Part shown: positions 1-9,317 of the stretch, piece by piece
Layout of the letters: each line of letters starts with the position of its first letter
Numbering within the stretch: the stretch's first letter is position 1
Translations under genes and position numbers: made by a program
Source: Clostridium algifaecis
GTDB taxonomy: Bacteria > Bacillota > Clostridia > Clostridiales > Clostridiaceae
DNA: 64,000 nt
Direction of reading: 5' to 3'
Assembly (NCBI RefSeq): GCF_017874415.1
Contig: NZ_JAGGLM010000001.1
Coordinates: 434,001 to 498,000 of the forward strand
The notes under the pieces: generated by a model
Databases searched by the model: none
Told to the model about the DNA's origin: nothing
Seen by the model: the letters and a program-made list of their open reading frames with translations, nothing else

Positions 1-789
1 GTTATTGCAGCAAAAATATTTAATAAAAAACCTGCAGATGAGTATTGTATTGGAGCTAAAGATAAAAAAGAAGGAGAAGAAAGTTTATCCTTCGGTAAGG
101 CAGTACAAGCATGGAGTCCATTTATTTTAATATTCATTTTTTTATTAATTACATCAACTTTATGTCCAGCAATTAATCATTTAATTGCAAAATACAAAAC
201 CGTTGCTGTTGTATATGCTGGCAAAGGCGGAGGTAAATTGACTTTTAGTTGGGTAAATACACCAGGTGTTATCATTTTTGTTGCTGCAATTATTGGTGGC
301 ATTATTCAACATGCAAAAGCATCAACGATGTTAGATGTATTGCTTGATACATTAAAAGCAAACTGGAAAGCAATGGCTACAATTTGTGCTGTTATGGCAG
401 TAGCAAAGGTAATGGGCTATAGTGGAATGATTGCAGATATTGCAGGCCTTTTAGTTGTAGCTACAGGAAGAGCATATCCAGCGATTTCCCCATTAATTGG
501 AGCTATTGGAGCATTTGTTACAGGCTCAGGTACATCAACCAGTGTTTTATTCGGAGGATTACAAGCAAAAACAGCTACAAGTCTTGGACTTTCTGCATCA
601 TGGATGGGAGCAGCAAATGTTCTTGGAGCAGGTATTGGAAAGATGATCTGCCCTCAAAGTATTGCAATTGGTGTAACTGCAGTTAATAAATCTGGTTCGG
701 AAAGTAAGATTTTAGGAAGTGTGTTTAAATATTTCCTACTTTATGTAATTCTTGGTGGTATCATATGTTTTGTAGGAACATTAATATAA
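1..789 (+). CDS. lctP: Lactate permease, C-terminal part (5' end outside window)
   Basis: The reading frame is open from base 1, so this is the C-terminal 262 residues of a longer membrane protein. It has several hydrophobic segments and the LctP-family glycine-rich run GAFVTGSGTSTSVLFGG. LctP proteins import lactate or glycolate by proton symport, and the downstream racemase and lactate dehydrogenase genes agree with that substrate. A TTG at 238 lies inside the frame and is not the real start. The last hydrophobic helix ends at the TAA. A racemase gene follows after 96 bases with its own ribosome binding site, so the two are probably cotranscribed. Confidence 0.9.
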   Translation, partial: VIAAKIFNKKPADEYCIGAKDKKEGEESLSFGKAVQAWSPFILIFIFLLITSTLCPAINHLIAKYKTVAVVYAGKGGGKLTFSWVNTPGVIIFVAAIIGGIIQHAKASTMLDVLLDTLKANWKAMATICAVMAVAKVMGYSGMIADIAGLLVVATGRAYPAISPLIGAIGAFVTGSGTSTSVLFGGLQAKTATSLGLSASWMGAANVLGAGIGKMICPQSIAIGVTAVNKSGSESKILGSVFKYFLLYVILGGIICFVGTLI

Positions 790-885
790 TAGGTACTAAC
801 AAAAAATTGGATTTAATTGGATTTATATAATCAAATTTATAAATTAAAATAATTATATATTTTTAATAATTGGGAGGCCTTAATT

Positions 886-2160
886 ATGGCAAAAATAAAG
901 TTACCATATAATAAAAAGTTACTTGAAGTTGAAATTGAAGATAAAAATCTTGCTGCAGTACTTGAATCCAAGGCAGCAAATTATAAGACGGATCTTACGG
1001 AAGCTGAAATAGTTGAAAAAGCACTTGACAATCCTATTGGATCACCTAAGCTTGAGGAACTTGTTAAAGGAAAGAAAAATATGGTCATAATAAGCAGCGA
1101 CCATACAAGACCTGTTCCAAGTAAGATTATAATGCCAATACTTTTAAAGAGAATAAGAAAAGTAAATCCTAACATAGATATAAAAATTTTAATTGCCACA
1201 GGATTTCATAGACTTACAACAAAGGAAGAGCTAATAGCTAAATTCGGTGAGGAAATAGTTAAAAATGAAAAAATCGTAATTCACGATTCACGTGATGACA
1301 GCAGCCTTGTAAAAATAGGAACCCTTCCATCAGGTGGAGAACTTATAATTAATAAATTGGCTGCCAATGCAGAACTTTTAATTGCAGAGGGATTTATAGA
1401 ATCACATTTCTTTGCTGGATTTTCAGGTGGAAGGAAGAGTATACTTCCAGGTATAGCTTCTGCAAAAACTGTTATGGCAAATCATTGTGCAGAATTTATA
1501 GCAAGTCCATTTGCTAGAACAGGAAAACTTGAAAATAATCCAATTCATAAGGATATGCTATATGCAGCAGAAAAAGCAAAACTGGCATTTATAATAAACG
1601 TTGTCATAGACGGAGATAAAAAAATAATAAATGCTTTTGCAGGTCATAGCAAATTGGCACATGAGGATGGATGTAAGTTTGTATTGAATTTATCTAAAGT
1701 TAATAAAGTTGATGCAGATATTGCAATTTCAACTAATGGTGGATATCCTCTAGATCAGAATATATATCAGTCAGTTAAAGGAATGACAGCAGGTGAGGCA
1801 ACATGTAGAGATGGTGGAGTAATAATAATGGTAGCTGCCTGCAATGATGGTCATGGTGGAGAAGGATTTTATAATAATTTAGCTAATGTAAAATCTCCTA
1901 AAGAATTTTTAGATAAAGTTTCAAAGGTTCCTAGAAATAAAACTGTACCTGATCAATGGGAATCACAGATACTTGCAAGAATACTTGACAAGCATACTGT
2001 AATTATGGTAACTGATATGTGTGATCCAGACATTATAAAGAATATTCATATGCAGCATGCCTATACTTTTGAAGAAGCATTGAAGAGAGCATATGATATT
2101 GTAGGAAAAGATGCAAAAGTTGCAGTTGTACCAGATGGGGTTGCTGTAATTGTAAGTTAA
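886..2160 (+). CDS. larA: Nickel-dependent lactate racemase (LarA family)
   Basis: The 424-residue product interconverts D- and L-lactate in LarA-type enzymes, which use a nickel-pincer nucleotide cofactor. The family signature SSDHTRPVPSK lies near residue 70 and the cofactor-binding run SHFFAGFSGGRKSILPG near residue 175. Length matches the family. GGGAGG sits upstream of the ATG. Its place between lactate permease and the lactate dehydrogenase operon supports a role in letting both lactate isomers be oxidised. No larB, larC or larE cofactor-synthesis genes are in the window, so they must lie elsewhere if the enzyme is active. DUF2088 relatives can act on other hydroxy acids, so the substrate rests on context. 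Confidence 0.88.
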   Translation: MAKIKLPYNKKLLEVEIEDKNLAAVLESKAANYKTDLTEAEIVEKALDNPIGSPKLEELVKGKKNMVIISSDHTRPVPSKIIMPILLKRIRKVNPNIDIKILIATGFHRLTTKEELIAKFGEEIVKNEKIVIHDSRDDSSLVKIGTLPSGGELIINKLAANAELLIAEGFIESHFFAGFSGGRKSILPGIASAKTVMANHCAEFIASPFARTGKLENNPIHKDMLYAAEKAKLAFIINVVIDGDKKIINAFAGHSKLAHEDGCKFVLNLSKVNKVDADIAISTNGGYPLDQNIYQSVKGMTAGEATCRDGGVIIMVAACNDGHGGEGFYNNLANVKSPKEFLDKVSKVPRNKTVPDQWESQILARILDKHTVIMVTDMCDPDIIKNIHMQHAYTFEEALKRAYDIVGKDAKVAVVPDGVAVIVS

Positions 2161-2213
2161 GTTTAAATGGTTGAGAAAATTTTATAACGTATATTTACAA
2201 TAAGAAATTTCAT

Positions 2214-2372
2214 GTAACTATTCAGGCATTGATAAATTTAAATTATTGTTTCATGAACTTATAAGCCAGTTTAAAAACTTACACATTTTGACCACTGTAA
2301 GAATACATTAATATAATTACTTTAAAACATAAACTGGTTCTTAAAAACAATATATAGTGACTGGATAGTTAC
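2214..2372 (+). repeat. Nested inverted repeats, possible structured RNA
   Basis: The outer arms GTAACTATTCAG (2214-2225) and CTGGATAGTTAC (2361-2372) pair over 12 bases with one U-G wobble. Inside them CCAGTTTA (2266-2273) pairs perfectly with TAAACTGG (2330-2337). Further inside, CTTAC near 2279 can pair with GTAAG near 2297. Three concentric stems suggest a folded RNA or a small MITE-like element. No known riboswitch family was recognised and no target-site duplication is obvious. Confidence 0.5.
2288..2317 (+). promoter_or_regulatory. Probable sigma-A promoter for etfB-etfA-lctD
   Basis: TTGACC (2288-2293) and TATAAT (2312-2317) are separated by 18 bases. Starting here would give a leader of more than 400 bases before etfB. 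The site lies inside the nested inverted repeats, so either the promoter or the RNA fold may be coincidental. Confidence 0.45.
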
Positions 2373-2469
2373 AATCTTGTAAAAATTTATAAAAAAAAAT
2401 AGAGACAAATTTCACTTTTTATTGTATAAATTATTTGCCACAACAACTTTAACAAAAGGAGTGAATAAT

Positions 2470-2496
2470 ATGCCTCATAACAATATTTTAACATAA
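2470..2496 (+). CDS. Possible eight-codon leader ORF
   Basis: An ATG follows AGGAG by an ideal eight bases and encodes MPHNNILT before a TAA. It sits in the long leader upstream of etfB. It may be a leader peptide, the remnant of a lost gene, or chance. No run of regulatory codons is visible. Confidence 0.25.
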   Translation: MPHNNILT

Positions 2497-2756
2497 AAAT
2501 AACCAATAAATCAATTTTTATTAAACCTGTTTTAAAGTATATTGAAGAATTTGTTATATGTAAATATACAAATATTCGCTAGTTAATTTACAGAATTTTG
2601 ATAATATTTTTAAAACTTTAAAAACTACATAAAAATCAGTATAAGTGTAAATATATATTGTAAGAAGTTTATATAAAAATTTTTTCATTCATAGTTAAGT
2701 TTAAATAGTTTTAAATAACTTTTAATATAAATATTAAATTTTTGGAGGTAGTTTAA

Positions 2757-3545
2757 ATGGATATATTAGTATGTATAAAACAAGTTCCAGGAACATCAAA
2801 AGTTGAAGTTGATCCTGTAACAGGAGTATTAAAAAGAGATGGAATAGATTCAAAAATGAATCCATATGACTTATTTGCTCTTGAAACAGCACTTAAGTTG
2901 AAAGAAAAACATGGAGGTACAATAAAGGTAATAAGTATGGGACCACCTCAGGCAGCAGATGTAATAAAAGAAGCCTACATGATGGGTGCAGACTGTGGAA
3001 CACTACTTTCAGATAGAAAATTCGCAGGTGCAGATGTACTTGCTACATCTTATACTATATCCCAGGGAATTAGAAAAATGGGACATATAGATTTGATATT
3101 ATGTGGAAAACAGACAACTGATGGAGACACAGCACAGGTAGGACCTGAAATGGCAGAATATCTTAAAATTCCACATATTGCAAATGTTCTAAGTATTAAA
3201 GATGTAAAAGATGATTCTATAGTAGTTGAAATGGATATGCCAAATACAGTTGAAATAGCTGATGTTAAATTCCCATGTCTTTTAACTGTAGAAAAGGATA
3301 TATATCAGCCAAGACTGCCATCTTACAAGAAAAAATTAGCTACAAAAGATAGAAAAATTGATATGTTAAGTTTTAAGGATTTTGAAGATCAGGATGAAAA
3401 TAAATATGGTTTGAATGGTTCACCAACACAGGTAGAGAGAATATTCCCACCAGCAGTTAATACTGATAAAGAAATGTGGACGGGTACAGGTGAAGAGGTT
3501 TCAGAAAAATTAGAGGGTAAACTTAAGGAACTTAAATTTCTTTAG
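2757..3545 (+). CDS. lctB: Electron transfer flavoprotein subunit beta of lactate dehydrogenase complex
   Basis: The 262-residue product is an EtfB. It starts [11 protein letters not shown], carries the adenine-nucleotide-binding region around NPYDLFALE, and has the family motif [20 protein letters not shown] near residue 120. It pairs with the EtfA encoded 45 bases downstream and with the FAD lactate dehydrogenase that follows. In Acetobacterium woodii the equivalent LctBCD complex drives NAD reduction by lactate with simultaneous oxidation of reduced ferredoxin (electron confurcation). The gene set here is the same, so the same cytoplasmic reaction is inferred. TTTGGAGG precedes the ATG by a normal distance. 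Confidence 0.93.
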   Translation: MDILVCIKQVPGTSKVEVDPVTGVLKRDGIDSKMNPYDLFALETALKLKEKHGGTIKVISMGPPQAADVIKEAYMMGADCGTLLSDRKFAGADVLATSYTISQGIRKMGHIDLILCGKQTTDGDTAQVGPEMAEYLKIPHIANVLSIKDVKDDSIVVEMDMPNTVEIADVKFPCLLTVEKDIYQPRLPSYKKKLATKDRKIDMLSFKDFEDQDENKYGLNGSPTQVERIFPPAVNTDKEMWTGTGEEVSEKLEGKLKELKFL

Positions 3546-3590
3546 AATTAAATGTTGAATTATTATTTATAAAATTGGGAGGAATTGAAA

Positions 3591-4802
3591 ATGGGAAAAT
3601 TAGTAGTACATCAGGAAAAATTGAATCCAGAGATAATAAAAGAATTGACTAACATATGTCCTTTTGGAGCTATGACTGAGGTAGATGGAAAAATTGATAT
3701 ATCAGCTGGATGTAAAATGTGTAGACTTTGTGTTAAAAAAGGTCCTAAGGGAGTAGTAGAATTTGTAGAAGATAAAGTAGAAGAGATAGATAAGAGTCTT
3801 TGGAAAGGAATTGCTGTATATGTAGATCATGTAGAGGGAAATATCCACCCTGTTACTTATGAACTCATAGGTAAAGCTAAAGAACTTGCAGCTAAAATAA
3901 ACCATCCAGTATATGCTATCTTTGTAGGATGCAATATAAAAGACAAGGCAGAAGAGCTTCTTCACTATGGAGTAGATGAAGTATTTGTATATGACTATGA
4001 CGAACTTAAAGATTTTAGAATAGAACCATATACTGCAGCAATTGAGGACTTTATAAATAAGGTTAAACCAAGTACACTTTTAGTTGGAGCAACTACAGTT
4101 GGAAGATCACTTGCACCAAGAGTTGCAGCTAGATTTAGAACTGGACTTACAGCTGACTGTACAATACTTGATATGAAGGAAAATACAGATCTTGTTCAGA
4201 TAAGACCAGCTTTCGGCGGTAATATAATGGCACAGATATTAAATCCAAATCACAGACCACAACTTGCAACTGTAAGATATAAGGTTATGGATGCACCAGT
4301 TAGATCTGATGAGACTTCAGGAAAGATAACTATAGAGAAGATAGACAAGAGTAAATTAGAATCAGGAATAAATGTTCTTAAAGTAACTAAGAAGGAAGTA
4401 GAAGTTGGAATATCTGATGCAGATGTTATAGTAGCAGTAGGTAGAGGAGTTAAATCTGAAAAAGATCTTGATATGATAAAAGAACTTGCAGATTTACTTG
4501 GAGGACAGGTTGCAACAACAAGACCTCTCATAGAAGCAGGTTGGGCAGATGCAAAAAGACAGATCGGACTTAGTGGAAGAACTGTTAAACCAAAGCTTAT
4601 AATAGCATGTGGAATATCAGGTGCAATCCAATTTGTAGCAGGTATGAACAATTCAGATACTATAGTTGCTATAAATAAAGACCCTAAGGCTTCTATATTT
4701 AATGTAGCTCATTATGGAATTGTAGGAGATATATACGAGATAGTACCAAAATTGATAGAAGATATAAAAATGAAAAATGGTATTAAGACCGAGGCAATAT
4801 AG
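3591..4802 (+). CDS. lctC: Electron transfer flavoprotein subunit alpha with ferredoxin-like N-terminus
   Basis: The product is about 403 residues, longer than housekeeping EtfA. An N-terminal segment (residues about 15-60) has a cysteine in NICPFGAM and the cluster CKMCRLC, which together could bind one iron-sulfur cluster. The EtfA domain and a C-terminal FAD-binding domain follow (QIGLSGRTVKPKLIIACG, then TIVAINKDPKASIF). This layout is typical of bifurcating or confurcating Etf linked to lactate dehydrogenase. ATG 3591 is chosen because GGGAGG ends eight bases before it. The in-frame TTG at 3585 is too close to that site. Confidence 0.92.
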   Translation: MGKLVVHQEKLNPEIIKELTNICPFGAMTEVDGKIDISAGCKMCRLCVKKGPKGVVEFVEDKVEEIDKSLWKGIAVYVDHVEGNIHPVTYELIGKAKELAAKINHPVYAIFVGCNIKDKAEELLHYGVDEVFVYDYDELKDFRIEPYTAAIEDFINKVKPSTLLVGATTVGRSLAPRVAARFRTGLTADCTILDMKENTDLVQIRPAFGGNIMAQILNPNHRPQLATVRYKVMDAPVRSDETSGKITIEKIDKSKLESGINVLKVTKKEVEVGISDADVIVAVGRGVKSEKDLDMIKELADLLGGQVATTRPLIEAGWADAKRQIGLSGRTVKPKLIIACGISGAIQFVAGMNNSDTIVAINKDPKASIFNVAHYGIVGDIYEIVPKLIEDIKMKNGIKTEAI

Positions 4803-4841
4803 AAAATTTTAAGATTAATTTAAATTTAGGAGGTATTGGAC

Positions 4842-6254
4842 ATGGAAAAATGTGCTCAGAAATATAAAAAGTTGGATAATAATGATGTAAAATTTCTAGT
4901 GGATTTGCTGGGACAGGAAAGAGTCTTTACTGGCAAAGATATAAATGATGATTTTAGCCATGATGAATTAGGCGGTGTTAGCAAATATCCTGATGCCATG
5001 GTAGAAGTTTTAAGTGCGGAAGAAGTTTCAAAAATAATGGCTTATGCTTATGAAAATAATATTCCAGTAGTAGGTAGAGGTTCAGGAACAGGACTTGTTG
5101 GATCATCAGTTCCTATCGAAGGCGGAATAATGATAAATATGACTCAGATGAATAATATTCTTGAAATTGATGAGGAAAATTTAACACTTACACTTGAACC
5201 AGGAGTTTTACTCATGGATATAGCTAAGTATGTTGAAGACCACGATCTTTTCTATCCACCAGATCCAGGTGAAAAATCTGCAACTATTGGTGGAAACATA
5301 AGCACTAATGCAGGTGGTATGAGAGCAGTTAAGTATGGAGTTACAAGAGACTATGTAAGAGGTCTTGAAATAGTGCTTCCAACTGGAAAGATATTAGAAT
5401 TAGGTGGAAAAGTAGTAAAGAACAGTTCAGGTTATAGCATAAAGGATTTGATATGTGGATCTGAAGGAACTCTTGGAATAATTACAAAAATAATATTGAA
5501 GCTTCTTCCACTGCCAAAGAAATCTATAAGTCTTTTGGTACCATTCCCAGATCTTGAAACAGCTATAAATACTGTTCCAAAGATCATAAAATCAAAATCA
5601 ATACCAACTGCTATAGAATTTATGCAGAGAGAAGTAATACTTGCAGCAGAAGAATTTTTAGGTAAAAAATTCCCTGATAATTCATCAGATGCTTATCTTC
5701 TATTGACTTTCGATGGAAATAGTAAAGAACAGATAGAAGCAGATTACGAAAAAGTAGCAGACATATGCTTGGAAGAAGGAGCACTTGATGTATATATTTC
5801 AGATACTGACGAGAGAAAAGAAGCTGTTTGGTCTGCAAGAGGAGCATTCCTTGAAGCTGTAAAAGCAACTACTACAGAAATGGATGAGTGTGATGTTGTA
5901 GTTCCAAGAAATAGAGTAGCTGAATTTGTAAAATATACAAATGACCTTCAAAAACAATTCAATATAAGAATAAGAAGTTTCGGACATGCAGGAGATGGAA
6001 ACTTACACGTTTACATATTAAGAGATGATCTTTCAAAAGAAGAATGGGAAAAGAAATTAAGTGATATCTTTGATTGCATGTATAAGAAATCAGAAGAACT
6101 TGATGGACTTGTTTCAGGAGAACATGGAATAGGTTATGCTAAAAAGAAATATATGTTCCGTCAATATGGAGAGGATTATATAGCTCTTATGAAAAATATA
6201 AAACTTGCATTTGACCCTAAGAACATATTGAACCCAGGAAAAGTTTGTGAATAA
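4842..6254 (+). CDS. lctD: FAD-linked lactate dehydrogenase (LctD/GlcD family)
   Basis: This is a 470-residue flavoprotein of the FAD_binding_4 / FAD-oxidase_C family. The FAD-binding segments [16 protein letters not shown] and [17 protein letters not shown] are near residues 80 and 150. The C-terminal substrate domain has [13 protein letters not shown]. It should oxidise D-lactate (or the isomer supplied by LarA) to pyruvate and pass electrons to the LctBC flavoprotein encoded just upstream. Start 4842 follows TAGGAGG by eight bases; the in-frame TTG at 4836 overlaps that spacing. The gene is last in the operon and a strong terminator lies 26 bases after its stop. A glycolate oxidase subunit is the alternative family name. 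Confidence 0.92.
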   Translation: MEKCAQKYKKLDNNDVKFLVDLLGQERVFTGKDINDDFSHDELGGVSKYPDAMVEVLSAEEVSKIMAYAYENNIPVVGRGSGTGLVGSSVPIEGGIMINMTQMNNILEIDEENLTLTLEPGVLLMDIAKYVEDHDLFYPPDPGEKSATIGGNISTNAGGMRAVKYGVTRDYVRGLEIVLPTGKILELGGKVVKNSSGYSIKDLICGSEGTLGIITKIILKLLPLPKKSISLLVPFPDLETAINTVPKIIKSKSIPTAIEFMQREVILAAEEFLGKKFPDNSSDAYLLLTFDGNSKEQIEADYEKVADICLEEGALDVYISDTDERKEAVWSARGAFLEAVKATTTEMDECDVVVPRNRVAEFVKYTNDLQKQFNIRIRSFGHAGDGNLHVYILRDDLSKEEWEKKLSDIFDCMYKKSEELDGLVSGEHGIGYAKKKYMFRQYGEDYIALMKNIKLAFDPKNILNPGKVCE

Positions 6255-6279
6255 CGCTTACTTCTAAATAATTGATAAT

Positions 6280-6323
6280 AAAAAAATGAGCTTTTGTATT
6301 AATTGCAAAAGCTCATTTTTTTA
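6280..6323 (+). terminator. Rho-independent terminator after lctD
   Basis: AAAAAATGAGCTTTTG pairs with CAAAAGCTCATTTTTT around a short AT loop and ends in a T run. It closes the lactate operon. Confidence 0.9.
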
Positions 6324-6347
6324 TAGTATTTTTTATTAATTATAAAG

Positions 6348-6389
6348 TTACAGTTTAAATATTATGTTAATTAAAAAGAATGTAAACAA
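6348..6389 (+). repeat. Dispersed intergenic motif, copy 1
   Basis: These 42 bases match 14196-14237 at all but one position. Two more diverged copies are at 23062-23094 and 39797-39830 (minus). The motif has two ATGTWAA-like half-sites about 16 bases apart. Here it is followed by an extended -10 sequence (TGCTATAAT near 6408) and a decayed gene. It may be an upstream regulatory element. Confidence 0.6.
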
Positions 6390-6544
6390 GTGACTTTGAA
6401 TTATATGCTATAATGGATTTATAAAACTACAAGAAATGAATTAATTAAGTGTGCCAGGTTAAATAATAAGTATATAGATGTAATAGTTAAAGAAAACAGA
6501 ACAAACTCATGATAATGAAATAGAAAAAGCCAAAATTTTTTTTG

Positions 6545-6681
6545 GCAATTAATGCTGATAAAGCAGCTGATAAAATACTTAATGCTATAATAAATAAAAA
6601 GAAAAAATATATGTTTCTAAAAGATGGCGTATTTTAGCTTGGCTAATTAATATACTTTCTGAAAGATTTAGAGTAAAATAA
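6545..6681 (+). pseudogene. Short-chain dehydrogenase, C-terminal remnant
   Basis: One frame reads INADKAADKILNAI and a second, after a frameshift near 6632, reads LAWLINILSERFRVK and stops. This resembles the end of many short-chain dehydrogenases (an ADKAA helix followed by a hydrophobic tail). No Rossmann motif or catalytic YxxxK is present upstream, where only AT-rich noncoding sequence and a short GCCAAAA hairpin near 6530 remain. Family assignment from so short a tail is tentative. Confidence 0.45.
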
Positions 6682-6708
6682 CTTAACTTTAAAATTAATA
6701 TAGTTTAA

Positions 6709-6751
6709 GAATAACTAGATAAGAACATTTTATGCTAATATCTAGTTATTT
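6709..6751. terminator. Hairpin between two convergent remnants
   Basis: AATAACTAGATA (6710-6721) pairs perfectly with TATCTAGTTATT (6739-6750). A short T-rich stretch follows on both strands, so it may act as a bidirectional terminator between the SDR remnant and the GyrI-like pseudogene. Confidence 0.6.
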
Positions 6752-6779
6752 TAAATTATTCATTTGTTTTAATATTCTT

Positions 6780-7236
6780 TTATAATATTGGTACACAAAT
6801 TTCGCAATAGTTCTTATTTATCATCTGCACTGCATAGCGTTCAAGAGTAGGTCTTCTATCATCAAATTTATAGTTTCTTTTTGATAACTCCGAAAATATC
6901 TCCATCCATGCTTTTTGTATAGCATCTACTGTATGACTTATTTTAAATACGTAATATTTTCCGCCAATAGTTTTTCTAAAATTAATATATTTATTATCAA
7001 CCTTAAATTCATCCGAAACAACTAAACATGTATCATAACGACAATCTTTAGGTTCTGTGAATTGAGGGTTATCTTAGGCTATTCCTAATATAATTGAACT
7101 TTCATTAAATAAGTTTTTTTCTCTAGCCAAACTTTTTAATTGTTCCATTATTTGAACATTACATGAACCATAAGAGCCTATTCTTCGTATATAAGCTATT
7201 TTTATATGAGGGTATCATTTCAATATTAATATTCAT
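6780..7236 (-). pseudogene. GyrI-like small-molecule-binding protein, broken
   Basis: The minus strand encodes a full-length relative of the GyrI-like / AraC effector-binding domain (about 150 residues), ending with a region rich in aromatic and charged residues around RRPTLERYAVQM. It starts with MNINIEMIPSYK behind a GAAGG site. The frame shifts near 7215, between that start and AYIRRIGSYGS. An in-frame TAA at 7074-7076 replaces a probable CAA. Such proteins bind drugs or other small amphipathic molecules, often with a regulator. This copy cannot be translated intact. Confidence 0.7.
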
Positions 7237-7284
7237 AAATTTACCTTCTTTTTAAATAGAGTACATCGATGCCTGTATTCATCA

Positions 7285-7530
7285 TATTTAGTGAAAAGGA
7301 ATTATTTGAATTCCATAGACCTAGAATAAAACTTTTAGTAGAATCTGGAGTTGATATTTTAGCTTGTGAAACAATTCCAAGTTTAAAGGGCTATTGCTGA
7401 GCTCCTTCAAGAATTTCCTGAAGTTTATGCATGGATAAGTTTCAGTTGCAAAAATGACTATGAAATAAGCAATGGAACTCCTATTAAAGAATGTGCTGAA
7501 TTTTTTTTAATCAAAAATCAAAAACTATAA
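7285..7530 (+). pseudogene. Homocysteine S-methyltransferase fragment
   Basis: Two frames together read HRPRIKLLVESGVDILACET then AIAELLQEFPEVYAWISFSC and NGTPIKECAEF, with a frameshift near 7388. This matches the middle of MmuM/YbgG-type enzymes, which methylate homocysteine from S-methylmethionine. The N-terminus and the zinc-binding C-terminal cysteines are missing, so only a decayed core remains. Confidence 0.72.
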
Positions 7531-7809
7531 TATATCTATTTTTATCTAATTTTTCTGTATTATAATACTTAATTTCCTCCTTGATTTTTTTGTAATATAT
7601 TAGTAAGCTTTATATAATGTATTATTTATATGGTTACTATGTAAAATATACCTAAATTATTAACTAATCTTCTTCATTAGTTCAAAATTATACATAAAGA
7701 CGTAGGAAAACAGTAGGACATTTAAAGTTTGATTGAAAAACGTGAAGTATACTTTTAAAACAGTTGAGAGTAAAAATTAAAATTATTATATTTTGGGATG
7801 GTATTTAAG

Positions 7810-8592
7810 ATGAAAAATTTTAAAAATCAGATGAATGTAGGATATTTATTGGTAATTTTCGGAATAGTTAATATATTATATTTTCTTATTTGCTGCATAG
7901 TTTTTAATAGGTTCGTAAATTTTTCGGAAATTTTCATTATATTAGGGACTGCTTATGTAATATTAGGTATTTTTAAAGTCAAACTTCATAAAAATAAGCT
8001 TAATAAATTAGCAAGAAGATTTTTGAGAGTTTTAAAAGTTTTTATCTGCATAATTTGTGTTTCATTTATTTTTATTGAGGGGTGCATTTTTGTTAATGCT
8101 AATATAGATTATCATAAAAAACCTGACTATATTATGATTTTAGGTGCAGGAATCAGCGGAAAAAATATGCTACTAGTTCAGCTTCATAGGACTGAAGAGG
8201 GGCTTAAGTATATAAAGAAGAATCCAGGTATAAAAGTCATTGTTTCAGGTGGACAAGGGTCAGGTGAGGACATATCAGAAGCAGAAGCTATGAGAATATA
8301 CCTTGTTCAACATGGAGTAAATAATGGGAATATAATAAAAGAAGAAAAGTCTAAAAATACTATAGAAAATATGAAATATACTAGTGAAATTTTAAGAAAA
8401 ATAGATGGAAGAAAAAATATACGATTGGCTATTGTTACAAGTAATTTCCATGTTTTTAGAGCAAAGTTTTTGGCTAAAAGATGTGGATTTCAAACTGAAA
8501 GTATTTCCTCACCTGTAAATTATTTATTACTACCTAATTACTGTGTAAGAGAATACTTTGGCATTATTAAATCCTTTATTTTTGATAGATAA
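7810..8592 (+). CDS. YdcF-like (DUF218) membrane-anchored protein
   Basis: The product is about 260 residues. Two or three hydrophobic segments fill the first 90 residues, followed by an extracytoplasmic or cytoplasmic DUF218 domain. The domain shows MILGAGISG, then VSGGQGSGEDISEAEAM with the conserved acidic residue, and IVTSNFHVFRA with the family SNxxH-type motif. Related proteins (YdcF, SanA, ElyC) affect cell-envelope metabolism, but the reaction is not established. ATG 7810 is preferred because GGGATGG lies eight bases before it. ATG 7798 has no spaced ribosome binding site. It is one of only two apparently intact genes in a decayed region. Confidence 0.8.
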   Translation: MKNFKNQMNVGYLLVIFGIVNILYFLICCIVFNRFVNFSEIFIILGTAYVILGIFKVKLHKNKLNKLARRFLRVLKVFICIICVSFIFIEGCIFVNANIDYHKKPDYIMILGAGISGKNMLLVQLHRTEEGLKYIKKNPGIKVIVSGGQGSGEDISEAEAMRIYLVQHGVNNGNIIKEEKSKNTIENMKYTSEILRKIDGRKNIRLAIVTSNFHVFRAKFLAKRCGFQTESISSPVNYLLLPNYCVREYFGIIKSFIFDR

Positions 8593-8624
8593 TATTAGAA
8601 GCGATGACCAAAATACAAGAAGAT

Positions 8625-9229
8625 CTCTGGAGATAAAATTTAAAAGGGGCAGAGGTCTAAATGATGACATAGAAAAGAAAATAAGATAATAAAAAATAAT
8701 ACAACTATAAGGAAGGATGCTTACGATATATACGCGAAGCCATTTTATAATTATGCTACACAATCACTTATACCACCAGGATCTACATTTAAACCAATGA
8801 CGGCTATTGAAGGACTTGAAAGTGGAGCTATAACTCCTGATTTTGGTGTTGACGATAATGGTACTTTTGATAAAGGCGAAAAAAATAATATTGTACATTT
8901 TGATTCAGATGGTGCAAATGGATATATTGATTTAACTACAGCAATACAAAAATCCAATAACCCCTATTTCATGACAGTTGGCAAGAGAATTAGAGATTAT
9001 TTTGGAGATGACAATTTAGCTAAATATGCATGGAAATTTGGACTTGGAGTATCTACAAGTGGAAATGTTAAAGCATCTAAAAACTGGAGTTAAAGCTGAA
9101 AATATAGCTGCTGTTAATGAAAAATGTACTGCAAGTTTAGGAAATCAGGATGATATAGGAAGAACAGATTACGCTGAGTATTTTAAAAATAGCATTACTA
9201 GTCAAACTACCGGTGCTCTACAAAATTAA
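8625..9229 (+). pseudogene. Penicillin-binding protein (transpeptidase) remnant
   Basis: The frame from about 8668 to 9093 encodes part of a class B PBP transpeptidase domain. The active-site STFK lies in PPGSTFKPMTAIEGLESG and the second motif SNN in IQKSNNPYFM. The KTG motif, the N-terminal pedestal and the membrane anchor are absent. A stop at 9091-9093 truncates the frame, and a second frame (to 9229) carries unrelated-looking sequence. Stops also interrupt the upstream bases 8625-8667. It should be non-functional. Confidence 0.75.
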
Positions 9230-9317
9230 GTTATTTAAATAATTTTAAATAACTCAACTATTTTTAATAATATATTTATGAAAGGAATATTAATTATTTA
9301 TGACTAATTTTTTTGAT

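Larger units (their letters stand above)
2161..2756 (+). other. Long intergenic region between larA and etfB
   Basis: No conserved gene is visible in these 596 bases. They hold nested inverted repeats (2214-2372), a sigma-A-like promoter (2288-2317) and an eight-codon ORF with a strong ribosome binding site (2470-2496). A 13-base direct repeat (GTTAAGTTTAAAT) occurs at about 2157 and again near 2694. That could mark an insertion, but it may also be chance in such AT-rich sequence. Confidence 0.6.

Noticed and set aside
2157-2706. 13-base direct repeats as target-site duplications of a mobile element
   Set aside because: The repeat is AT-only apart from two G residues, a related string occurs again just before etfB, and no transposase or terminal repeats coincide with the copies.
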